The position numbers and the translations under genes were made by a program. A stretch of DNA of 64,000 nucleotides, from NCBI GenBank assembly GCA_025370845.1, contig JAMXFF010000025.1:1-64000 (forward strand), given 5' to 3'. Positions 44,650 to 52,535 of this stretch are shown in pieces. Origin of the DNA: Laspinema palackyanum D2a (GTDB lineage: Bacteria; Cyanobacteriota; Cyanobacteriia; Cyanobacteriales; Laspinemataceae). The notes below the pieces were generated by a model. The model did not search any database, was not told where the DNA came from, and saw only the letters and a program-made list of their open reading frames with translations. Positions within the stretch are counted from its first letter, which is position 1; each line of letters starts with the position of its first letter.

Positions 44650-45810
44650 ATGAATCAAACCCAAAACCATTTTAAAACGATCGCAGTCTGGCATCCTTAT
44701 TTTTTGGGGGGAGGCGCGGAATCTGTCAGCTTATGGATTTTGCAAGCGTTAGTCCCTTATTATAAAGTCACGCTATTTACCCTGACCCCACCGGATTTAC
44801 ACCAGTTAGACATTCTGTATGATACAGATTTAGCTCACCAAGAAAATCTAACGGTTAAGAGGATGCTTCCTGAGGCTCTCACTCCTCGCTTTATTGATAC
44901 CTTAATAGCCAATAGCCCTCCCTTAAAATTATCGTTCCAGCATTGGGCGGTCCGGGCATTCAAATCTATGAATACTGAGTATGATTTAGTATTCTCAACC
45001 TATAATGGGTTAGATATGGGACGAGTGGGAATTCAGTACCTCCACTGGGTTCATGTTGTTGATCCTCAACCCGATAAAAATAAAGGGTGGGCCTGGTTAA
45101 TGATGAAGTTTTCGGAATTTTCGATGGACCAGCTTAAACAGAATCAGTCCTTAGCAAACTCCTACTACACGGCTGATAGAATCAAATCAGCCTATGGCAT
45201 TGAGTCTCGGGTCATCTATCCTCCAGTGATTGGGGAAGTGGAGGTCGTTCCCTGGGAGGAAAAAGAGGATGCATTTCTCTGTAGCGGTAGAATTGTGGCT
45301 CCAAAGCAGACCGATCGCGTCATTAAAATTTTACAGGGGGTGCGAGATCGCGGCTTTGATGTGAAATTACATATCACTGGAGGGGGTGGCGGCACTTATC
45401 AGCGGTCTTATGAACAGAAAATTATGCAGATTGCAGAGCAAAATTCTGACTGGATTACAGTTTATCAAGACCTGCCCTATAAGGATTATCTCCATGTAAT
45501 TGCACGCTGTCGTTATGGCCTCCATTCTAAGCCTGAACCGTTTGGAATCTCTATTGCAGAAATGGTGAAAGCGGGAATGATTCCCTTTGTGCGAAAAAAC
45601 GGGGGACAAGTAGAAATTGTCGGGCCTCACCATAGTGAATTACTCTTCGATCAACCCTCTGATGCCGTGGAAAAAATTGTCCAGGTTCTGACGCAACCCG
45701 CTCGCCAGAAGGCTCTACTTGAATCCTTGAAAAAACAGCAATCCCTCTTCTCTACGGAAAAGTTTATGGCTGAAATTCAGGCGGTGGTTGCTGAATACTT
45801 CCAAAACTAA
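44650..45810 (+). CDS. Glycosyltransferase family 4 protein
   Basis: A 386-residue GT-B protein. The N-terminal domain begins WHPYFLGGGAESVSLWI, the typical GT4 Gly-rich acceptor loop, and the C-terminal part has KPEPFGISIAEMVKAGMIPFV, the donor-binding EX7E-type region. It probably transfers a sugar in the cytoplasm to a lipid-linked or surface glycan; donor and acceptor are unknown. It is 34 bp before the pyruvyltransferase-like gene on the same strand and likely forms an operon with it. Confidence 0.88.
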   Translation: MNQTQNHFKTIAVWHPYFLGGGAESVSLWILQALVPYYKVTLFTLTPPDLHQLDILYDTDLAHQENLTVKRMLPEALTPRFIDTLIANSPPLKLSFQHWAVRAFKSMNTEYDLVFSTYNGLDMGRVGIQYLHWVHVVDPQPDKNKGWAWLMMKFSEFSMDQLKQNQSLANSYYTADRIKSAYGIESRVIYPPVIGEVEVVPWEEKEDAFLCSGRIVAPKQTDRVIKILQGVRDRGFDVKLHITGGGGGTYQRSYEQKIMQIAEQNSDWITVYQDLPYKDYLHVIARCRYGLHSKPEPFGISIAEMVKAGMIPFVRKNGGQVEIVGPHHSELLFDQPSDAVEKIVQVLTQPARQKALLESLKKQQSLFSTEKFMAEIQAVVAEYFQN

Positions 45811-45844
45811 GTCTTAATCACAGATTCATATTCCATCTCAAGGA

Positions 45845-46717
45845 GTGATTGATTCAGTATCTCATCTTGTTAACTATCATGTCAGGCATTCCATTAATAT
45901 CGGGGATTGGTTTTCCTCTCCCCTCCTGTACTTCGACTTTCCCGGATTCCAAACTGAAGCCAAAAATATTGACGATTTACCCCAAGAAAAACTCCAAAAT
46001 CAACATCTGATTTTGGGGGGAGGGGGACTATTATTTCCTCGGTTTCTGGAAGGAATCCAGCATTTAAAAAATTATGTAGATCAAGGCAAATATATTTTCT
46101 GGGTAGTTGGACAACAAAGTTATAAAGATCCATCCCTTACTTTTGCCCAATTTGACTATAGCCCTTATGTAGAATCCGTTGATTTACTCGGAATTAGAGA
46201 TTATGGAGTAGGTTTAAATTGGGTTCCCTGTGTCAGTTGTATGCATCAGGAATTCGATCGCCCGCGAGTTCCGCAGCATGAGGTAGTCGTGTTTTCCCAC
46301 AAAAAGTTTCGGATTCAAGTTCCAGGACTACCCACCCTCACGAATGAGTCAATGGATTTCCGGACTGTCCTGGATTTCTTAGGGTCTGGAGAAACCATTT
46401 TAACCAGTTCTTTTCATGGAGCCTACTGGGGAACACTTTTAGGGCGGAAAGTCATCGCTTTTCCCTTTACTAGCAAGTTTTATGGACTGAAGCATTCCCC
46501 AGTTTTCTATCCAGTTAAAAAATGGAAACAAAAAAGTTATAAACTGTCTCTGTTTGGCAAAACGCTCTATGAATCCCGGGATCCGAATTGGTTTGAGTGC
46601 GAGATGGATGATTGGCATTCATGGCTGAGTGAAGGTCAGAGTTATCCCTCTAGTTTGCAGGAATGCCGCGATCGCAACCAGGCATTTTATCAACAAGTTC
46701 TTGATTTATTAACTTAA
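45845..46717 (+). CDS. Polysaccharide pyruvyl transferase-family protein
   Basis: A 290-residue protein with GGGGLLF and the late FHGAYWGTLLGRKVIAFPF segment, typical for the polysaccharide pyruvyl transferase (CsaB/WcaK) family. Members add ketal-linked pyruvate to surface sugars. The open frame starts with GTG at 45845, but AAGGAG (45840-45845) overlaps that codon, so the true start is unclear. It follows the GT4 gene by 34 bp and converges with the next gene, with a shared terminator. Confidence 0.8.
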   Translation: MIDSVSHLVNYHVRHSINIGDWFSSPLLYFDFPGFQTEAKNIDDLPQEKLQNQHLILGGGGLLFPRFLEGIQHLKNYVDQGKYIFWVVGQQSYKDPSLTFAQFDYSPYVESVDLLGIRDYGVGLNWVPCVSCMHQEFDRPRVPQHEVVVFSHKKFRIQVPGLPTLTNESMDFRTVLDFLGSGETILTSSFHGAYWGTLLGRKVIAFPFTSKFYGLKHSPVFYPVKKWKQKSYKLSLFGKTLYESRDPNWFECEMDDWHSWLSEGQSYPSSLQECRDRNQAFYQQVLDLLT

Positions 46718-46732
46718 ACCCCAGCAGATTAC

Positions 46733-46772
46733 TCCCCCATTTCGGGGATCCCTAAAACCCCGAAATGGGGGA
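46733..46772. terminator. Bidirectional terminator-like hairpin
   Basis: A perfect 15-bp stem TCCCCCATTTCGGGG with CCCCGAAATGGGGGA and a 10-base loop lies between the convergent pyruvyltransferase and glycosyltransferase genes. There is little T-run on either side. Confidence 0.6.
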
Positions 46773-46773
46773 T

Positions 46774-48024
46774 TTACAAACGCTGAACTGACTCCGCGAT
46801 CGGTGCCATCACTCCGGAGAGAATCTCTGCCATCGCTTGAAAACTATAATATTGAACGCATCTTTCCCGAGCTTTTTGGCCGCGTTCCTGCGCGGTTTCC
46901 CAATTGTTAAAAATCTCCTCAATGGTTTGAGCAATTTGTTCGGGAGCATTCGGATCAACCAGATACCCTGTGTCAGCTAAGATCGTGGGAATATCTCCGA
47001 CCCGGGTTGCTAATACGGGTTTTGCCATTGCCATACCATCGGTTAATTTGAGGGGGAATTGAGCAGCGGCAGCCGCTTCATCTCGTTGGGGAACGACGAC
47101 AATATGGGCGGCGGCAACTACTTCAGGCATCTGCTGAATCGGTAAGGTGGGGAGTTTGACAATCCACCGCCCCCATTGAGCCATAAGTTGATTGTCGTAA
47201 TCATCATAAGGACTACCCCCCACGATCGCCAGTCTTAAATCCGGCTGATTGAGGCGATCGAGGGCAATTAATACATCTTCTATGCCTTTATAGGGTCTCG
47301 GTGCACCGGGAAACATCAGAATTCGATATCCCGAAAGTTGATAATGCTCTCGACTGGTTTCCGGGTCATAACGAGTCGGATCAAATAAATCGGTATCTTT
47401 ACCATTGGGTAAATACACCCCGCCAAAACGCTTTTGCAAAAACTGATTGTGCAGAGTCACTTGATCGGCCCGCCTAATCCATTTTTCCATCCATTTTAAA
47501 TACAGGGGATGGTCTGGATATCGCAATTGCCCATTTTCTTTAAAAATATCCCGGCCCAATTGTTTGATACTGGGCGGGCGATATTGCCAAGCGTCACCCC
47601 CATGCCAACTCAGTTCCCAATCATCAATATCTAAAAGGACGGGCCGACGAGTTTTCATCTGATTTAATAAAGCCAAACCAAAACTACTGGGCTTCGGTTT
47701 ATAGGCATAAATAATATCTCCCGTCATTTGATTCATCAGGGAAGTAGCTGATTGAATAAACTGGGGATATTTTTTACCGGGAACGGTAATAATAGGGATG
47801 CCTTCAAAAGAAGCTTTGACGTTGGATTCGTCGTCAAATACAAATCCGAGAATTTCTACCTCATAGTTGAGGCGCTTGAGCACTTGACTGAGTAAAAACG
47901 GGCGAACCCCACCGCCGCCCCACCGTCCAGCCCCTTTTTTAGAAAGGTCACTAACCAGAACAGAAATTTTAGGTTTGGCGGTGGGGTTCTGCAAGGTTTC
48001 TCCGGATTTGTTTTGACGATTCAT
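46774..48024 (-). CDS. Glycosyltransferase family 4 protein
   Basis: A 416-residue GT-B enzyme. The N-terminal 25 residues are an apparently disordered tail, then KISVLVSDLSKKGAGRWGGGGVRPFLL with a Gly-rich loop. The C-terminal donor site includes RIMMFP-like GAPRPYKGIEDVLIAL and PLKLTDGMAMAKPVLATRVG. Donor and acceptor are unknown. It is on the minus strand with galE, 65 bp apart; co-transcription is plausible. Confidence 0.88.
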   Translation of the reverse strand: MNRQNKSGETLQNPTAKPKISVLVSDLSKKGAGRWGGGGVRPFLLSQVLKRLNYEVEILGFVFDDESNVKASFEGIPIITVPGKKYPQFIQSATSLMNQMTGDIIYAYKPKPSSFGLALLNQMKTRRPVLLDIDDWELSWHGGDAWQYRPPSIKQLGRDIFKENGQLRYPDHPLYLKWMEKWIRRADQVTLHNQFLQKRFGGVYLPNGKDTDLFDPTRYDPETSREHYQLSGYRILMFPGAPRPYKGIEDVLIALDRLNQPDLRLAIVGGSPYDDYDNQLMAQWGRWIVKLPTLPIQQMPEVVAAAHIVVVPQRDEAAAAAQFPLKLTDGMAMAKPVLATRVGDIPTILADTGYLVDPNAPEQIAQTIEEIFNNWETAQERGQKARERCVQYYSFQAMAEILSGVMAPIAESVQRL

Positions 48025-48089
48025 CAGGGGTAATTATGTTGCCTAATCAAGTCCTAAAATCGCTTGTCAGCAATAATTTTATGGGAATT

Positions 48090-49094
48090 TTAATCAGATT
48101 TGTGACGGTGTTGATGCCACTGCCATGCATGGGAGATTATATCATATAAGTCGAAATATTCCGGATTCCAACCTAATATTTTTCGGGCTTTTTCACTGCT
48201 TCCAACTAAAACCGGAGGGTCTCCTGGACGGCGATCGCCTATTTTTTTAGCCACCTCTTTCCCCACGACTTTTTCGGCGGTTTGAATTACATCTTTGACC
48301 GAAAATCCACTGCCATTGCCTAAGTTAAATACCTCGGTTTCTCCCCCCTTCAATAAATATTCCAGTCCCAAAATATGGGCGGAGGCTAAGTCATTCACAT
48401 GGATATAGTCCCGAATACAGGTGCCATCGGGGGTGGGATAATCGGTTCCGTAAATTGAAATAAATTCTCGGTGGCCCAAGGCAGTTTGTAACACCAAGGG
48501 AATCAGATGAGTTTCTGGATCATGATCCTCCCCGATCGCCCCGTCGGGATCGGCCCCGGCTGCATTAAAATAGCGGAAAATCACGGACTTTAATCCGTAG
48601 GCGGCATCAAAATCACTCAGCATCTTTTCCACCATGAGTTTGGTCATCCCATAAGGATTGATCGGATGCTGGGGATGGTCCTCGGTTAAGGGAATCTTCT
48701 CAGGAATCCCGTAAGTGGCACAGGTGGAGGAAAAAACAAAGTTTTTCACTGAGGCGGCTAACATCGCTTCTAATAAGGTTAACGTCCCGGTGACATTATT
48801 CCGATAATATTTCGCAGGATCCGTCACCGACTCGCCGACATAAGCGTATGCCGAAAAGTGCATAACGGCTGAAAAATCATGGGTGGCGAATATGTTATTT
48901 AAAAGAGCGCGATCGTTGGTATCTCCTTCTATTAATTCGACTTGTAAAACATCCTCTACGATGTCTCGATGCCCATAGACTAAGTTATCTAAAATAGTGA
49001 CTTGATACCCAGATTTTTTAAGGCTTAGCACCGCATGGGAACCAATATAACCGGCCCCGCCCGTGACTAAAATTGTTTTATTGTTGTCGCTCAC
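48090..49094 (-). CDS. galE: UDP-glucose 4-epimerase
   Basis: A 334-residue SDR enzyme starting with GTG at 49094. The NAD site is TGGAGYIGSHAV, the catalytic Ser/Thr-Tyr-Lys is SSTCATYG...YGMTKLMVE, and the substrate loop is FRYFNAAGADPDG. It interconverts UDP-glucose and UDP-galactose, supplying sugars for nearby glycosyltransferases. Length is standard. GGAAAAAG precedes the start. Confidence 0.95.
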   Translation of the reverse strand: MSDNNKTILVTGGAGYIGSHAVLSLKKSGYQVTILDNLVYGHRDIVEDVLQVELIEGDTNDRALLNNIFATHDFSAVMHFSAYAYVGESVTDPAKYYRNNVTGTLTLLEAMLAASVKNFVFSSTCATYGIPEKIPLTEDHPQHPINPYGMTKLMVEKMLSDFDAAYGLKSVIFRYFNAAGADPDGAIGEDHDPETHLIPLVLQTALGHREFISIYGTDYPTPDGTCIRDYIHVNDLASAHILGLEYLLKGGETEVFNLGNGSGFSVKDVIQTAEKVVGKEVAKKIGDRRPGDPPVLVGSSEKARKILGWNPEYFDLYDIISHAWQWHQHRHKSD

Positions 49095-49199
49095 CTTTTT
49101 CCATTCCTTTGTCTGTCTTTTGGACTTTTTAAAATAGTTGACCCATCATCTCCCCCCGCTCATTGACTGATGCGGATGATGGGTTCAACCCCAAACTGA

Positions 49200-49406
49200 T
49201 TATGTGATAATTTTAATCCGATCGCTCTGGATTAATTCAAAAATTCGATTGATTTGCCTCCGGTCTTCATCGGTGATGTTTTTCCCCGATAGCAAGACAT
49301 TGGCAATTTGCAGATGTTCTTGAGTGGTGATTTCATTGCTTTCTAGGATTCGCTCAATCATTTGATGAATCGTAAAAAGCGGTTTAATCGGAGTCGGTCT
49401 TCCCAT
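49200..49406 (-). CDS. Small conserved-looking cyanobacterial protein, 68 aa
   Basis: A 68-residue soluble helical protein (TIHQMIERILESNEITTQEHLQIANVLLSGKNITDEDRRQINRIFELI). The regular helical pattern and low-bias composition suggest a genuine gene rather than chance, and similar short proteins are familiar in cyanobacteria. Function unknown. It lies about 105 bp upstream of galE on the same strand and could be the first gene of that operon. No strong ribosome site is seen. Confidence 0.6.
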   Translation of the reverse strand: MGRPTPIKPLFTIHQMIERILESNEITTQEHLQIANVLLSGKNITDEDRRQINRIFELIQSDRIKIIT

Positions 49407-49606
49407 TAGCTTTTGAGTGACTCGATTGGGTTAGAGTGGGGCTTAAAGCCTTAACGGTTCTATCTTATCGACTTCAATTCAGGATTTCCATAAATTTGTT
49501 ACCCTAAAATTATAAAGACTTGATAAAGTTTTGGCAAGTTTTGAGTGTGTAGTCAATTTTACAGCAGTTATCCATCATTTATATGAACTCCACGAGGAAG
49601 GATTCA

Positions 49607-50380
49607 ATGCAAGTTTATCGGCTCAATGCCCTTTCGGACAATTATATCTTTTTACTGCACGACCCCGCGCAAAATGTGGCAGCGGTGGTGGATCCGGCGG
49701 AGGCGGGTCCGGTACTGAGACAATTGAAGGCCCTGGGTGCTGAGTTAACCACGATCTTCAATACCCACCACCACGGAGATCATGTGGGGGGCAATCAGGC
49801 ATTGATGCAGCATTTTGACGGGGTGACGGTGTACGGAGGGGCCCAGGACCGAGGGAGAATTCCCGGACAGCAGGTGTTTTTGCAGGAGGGCGATCGCGTG
49901 GAATTTGCCCAGCGCAGTGGGACGGTGTTCTTTCTCCCCGGACATACTCGTGCCCACATTGCCTATTATTTCCCCCCGGCATCGGGAGAGGAACTGGGGG
50001 ATTTGTTCTGTGGCGATACCCTGTTTGCCGGGGGTTGTGGACGGTTATTTGAAGGGACCCCTACCCAAATGGTCTCCTCCCTGAGTAAACTCCGGGAATT
50101 GCCGGATCAGACCCGAGTTTGGTGCGCCCACGAATATACCTTATCCAATCTTCAGTTTGCCTTAACGGTGGATGGAGAAAACCCCGATTTACAGGAACGG
50201 TTTGCCCAGGTGAAGGCGGCGCGATCGCGAGATGAAGCGACGATTCCCTCAATTTTGGGGGTGGAAAAGCGCACCAATCCCTTTTTGCGTTGGGAAGATC
50301 CGGTATTACAACGAGCAGTCAATGGGGGGGACCCAGTACAAACCTTTGCTCGCCTCCGGGGTCGCAAGGATCAGTTTTAA
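49607..50380 (+). CDS. gloB: Hydroxyacylglutathione hydrolase (glyoxalase II)
   Basis: A 257-residue metallo-beta-lactamase-fold thioesterase; GAGGAAGG 5 bases before the ATG at 49607 decides this start over one 24 bp upstream. The metal motif is [10 protein letters not shown], with later His in LPGHTRAH and an Asp in [13 protein letters not shown], and a C-terminal glutathione-binding helical part. It hydrolyses S-lactoylglutathione in methylglyoxal detoxification. The length equals that of the family. A dispersed repeat begins 7 bp after the stop. Confidence 0.93.
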   Translation: MQVYRLNALSDNYIFLLHDPAQNVAAVVDPAEAGPVLRQLKALGAELTTIFNTHHHGDHVGGNQALMQHFDGVTVYGGAQDRGRIPGQQVFLQEGDRVEFAQRSGTVFFLPGHTRAHIAYYFPPASGEELGDLFCGDTLFAGGCGRLFEGTPTQMVSSLSKLRELPDQTRVWCAHEYTLSNLQFALTVDGENPDLQERFAQVKAARSRDEATIPSILGVEKRTNPFLRWEDPVLQRAVNGGDPVQTFARLRGRKDQF

Positions 50381-50386
50381 CTGAGA

Positions 50387-50560
50387 TCTTGCACCTGTTG
50401 CAACAACCGGCGGGGGATAAATCCCCCGCCTAACAGCTCAAGTCGGTTGAAACCGACTGAAAATACCACGGGATAAGACTTGCAGTCGGTTTTTAACCGA
50501 CTGCAAGCTATGAGGCCGCCAATCGATTAATCCCCCGCCGGTGTTGAGCATGGTGCAAGA
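50387..50560. repeat. Palindromic element with terminal inverted repeats, copy 2
   Basis: Outer imperfect inverted repeats TCTTGCACC...CCGGCGGGGGAT and its partner to GGTGCAAGA at 50560 enclose hairpins AGTCGGTTGAAACCGACT and GCAGTCGGTT-ttt-AACCGACTGC. The second hairpin of copy 1 (near 2017) uses a different paired sequence at the same place, so the stem is conserved while the bases change. Confidence 0.8.
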
Positions 50561-50662
50561 TGTCAGTTTTAACCCACTTCCGGTCCCGAATTCCTCCTCA
50601 TGGTGGTGCGATCGCTTTTAAACAGATTACCCCCGTCTTTGCTCTTTCTCTTGCTACTGAAT

Positions 50663-51052
50663 ATGACCGAAAATTCCGAATCTGCGACAACTTATGAAGG
50701 CGGATGTCATTGTGGCGCGGTGCGATTTCGCGTCACCGTCGATCGCCATGAAGCCATTGATTGTAACTGTTCCATCTGTCAGAAAAAAGGGTTTTTACAT
50801 TTGATTGTTCCACCGGATCGCTTTACCCTGTTACAGGGAGAAGAGAGGTTACAAACCTATACTTTTAATACCGGCTCTGCGAAACACTTGTTTTGTCAAC
50901 ACTGTGGGATTCATTCGTTTTATAGACCGCGATCGCACCCGGACAGTTTTGATGTCAATGTGCGATGTCTGGATGGGGATGTCGCGGGGAAATTTGCCGT
51001 AACTCCTTTTGACGGACAAAACTGGGAAGACAACATTGAAACGATTCGATAA
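50663..51052 (+). CDS. GFA/CENP-V-domain protein
   Basis: A 129-residue protein, starting MTENSES at 50663; the longer frame from 50600 adds a hydrophobic stretch of unlikely origin. The zinc-ligand motifs are GGCHCGAVRF, CNCSICQKKGF and CQHCGIHSF. The family includes glutathione-dependent formaldehyde-activating enzyme (Gfa), but many members have unknown substrates. It stands alone between a repeat and a divergent neighbour. Confidence 0.85.
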   Translation: MTENSESATTYEGGCHCGAVRFRVTVDRHEAIDCNCSICQKKGFLHLIVPPDRFTLLQGEERLQTYTFNTGSAKHLFCQHCGIHSFYRPRSHPDSFDVNVRCLDGDVAGKFAVTPFDGQNWEDNIETIR

Positions 51053-51081
51053 AACCAGCGATCGCCTCCAACTCAGGGGAG

Positions 51082-51936
51082 TTAATCTCCCCCAGGCATC
51101 CCGAGTAACTGCCATTCCCCGTTAATTTTGCCAAATAAAGCGCGAGATTCTAGGGGGGAATAGACATAACGATTGTAAACATAGCCCTCGCGATCGTCAC
51201 TGAGTCGAATCGCCGTCCAACTATCGATGGGGTCGAAGGTTTCCGGGAGTTGGCGATCGCGGTCCAGTTGCACCACTTCATTGGACAGGGTAGCGATCGC
51301 CTCACTATCTAAACTCGGTTGCGATCGGGCATTGACACTCTCGCCCACCACCACCACGCGCTCAAGTTGCCACGAAACTCCTTCCGCAGAAGGGGGGGGC
51401 GGAACTTGTCTGGCAAAGGCTTGAGCCACATTCGGACAAACCCAAATTTCCGAACCTGCATCAATATTATACGCCGGAGGATTTTCTGCCGGAGCACAGC
51501 CGATGGCGATTGCTTTTTCCAGAATCAACCAAAATCGCCCTTGAGGGTCATCTAAGTTCAAATTCTCCCGAGTTTGGGGAACGGAAAACCCGAGAGTTAG
51601 ACCCGCTTCGGGGACAACTGACTGGACAAATGGGGCATTTCGATTTTGTACCGCCTCCCGTAATTGGGCGCGAAACTGATAGAAATCGCTACCGGGTACG
51701 GCTTCATCTTCTAAAATGAGCCGTCCTTCAGAATCAGGGGGAGCAACGGGTCCCTCCGCCCCCAAATTGATCATTCTGGGTTCCCCCGTTCGAGAATGAG
51801 CGCGGATTAGGGCTGCCAAAAGCGCACCCAAAGCTAATCCGACACCGATCGCCATTAAGATCGACCAGCGGAGTTGTTTTAGGGAGTAACGCCCTCTCTT
51901 TGTAGCCTTTTTAGCCATGCGGTCTGATTCGCTCAT
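51082..51936 (-). CDS. Membrane-anchored protein with SH3-like domain
   Basis: About 284 residues from the ATG at 51936 (a start 54 bp upstream is possible). A basic cytoplasmic tail (KKATKRGRYSLKQLR) is followed by a membrane helix (WSILMAIGVGLALGALLAALI), and a C-terminal SH3-like domain (VVVGESVNARSQPSLDSEAIATLSNEV...GYVYNRYVYSP). The middle region is unassigned. The SH3-like part resembles bacterial cell-wall binding domains. It probably sits on the outer side of the plasma or thylakoid membrane. Function unknown. Confidence 0.75.
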   Translation of the reverse strand: MSESDRMAKKATKRGRYSLKQLRWSILMAIGVGLALGALLAALIRAHSRTGEPRMINLGAEGPVAPPDSEGRLILEDEAVPGSDFYQFRAQLREAVQNRNAPFVQSVVPEAGLTLGFSVPQTRENLNLDDPQGRFWLILEKAIAIGCAPAENPPAYNIDAGSEIWVCPNVAQAFARQVPPPPSAEGVSWQLERVVVVGESVNARSQPSLDSEAIATLSNEVVQLDRDRQLPETFDPIDSWTAIRLSDDREGYVYNRYVYSPLESRALFGKINGEWQLLGMPGGD

Positions 51937-52535
51937 GAGCAACCCAGTGACCCCCTGGGGTGCCATGCTCCGGATCAGGAGCCTGGTCACCGGGTAGAGT
52001 TAAGCCAGTCTGGGGGATTTCCCCGCTATTTTAGCGGAAAATCGCCCTAGCCTCTCTAAACCCGGTGCAATCTTTCCGGTGGCAACGGGTGCAGGAGGGG
52101 TTCAAGATGGCGCAAGGGTCGCGATCGCATGGGGTCAAAATTGGCGATCGCCCTTCATCTCTAAGGTTTTGTGATGCGCTGCGGGGGATAGGGATGAGAA
52201 AATCACTTCCGGCGATCGGCACTCAACCCGGGTCAAGGCACAGATGTCAAGATTTGATTCATAAAATCCCTGAAAAAATAATTTTTTCCTCTTCAGATCG
52301 GGTCAGATCATCCCCAGCGATCGCCAGTGAATCGCACCCAACCTTCCGCATCACCCCAAACTGAGCCTACGGCGCAAACTGCCTCAAAAACTGAGAAAAG
52401 TATTAAAAGAGATTAAATATTCGGCGCAGTGCTGACAAAATGGGCTATAGAAAACTAAAGAACACTAACGTTATTATTGTCATCATTGTCCGAGTTAACT
52501 TTCTTAGTCCATTTTCAAAAAATTGTCCGTAGCTT
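51937..52535. other. Intergenic region upstream of glgP
   Basis: These 599 bases carry several HIP1 sites and an AT-rich segment near 52390-52530 that likely contains the glgP promoter. No gene is supported. Confidence 0.45.
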
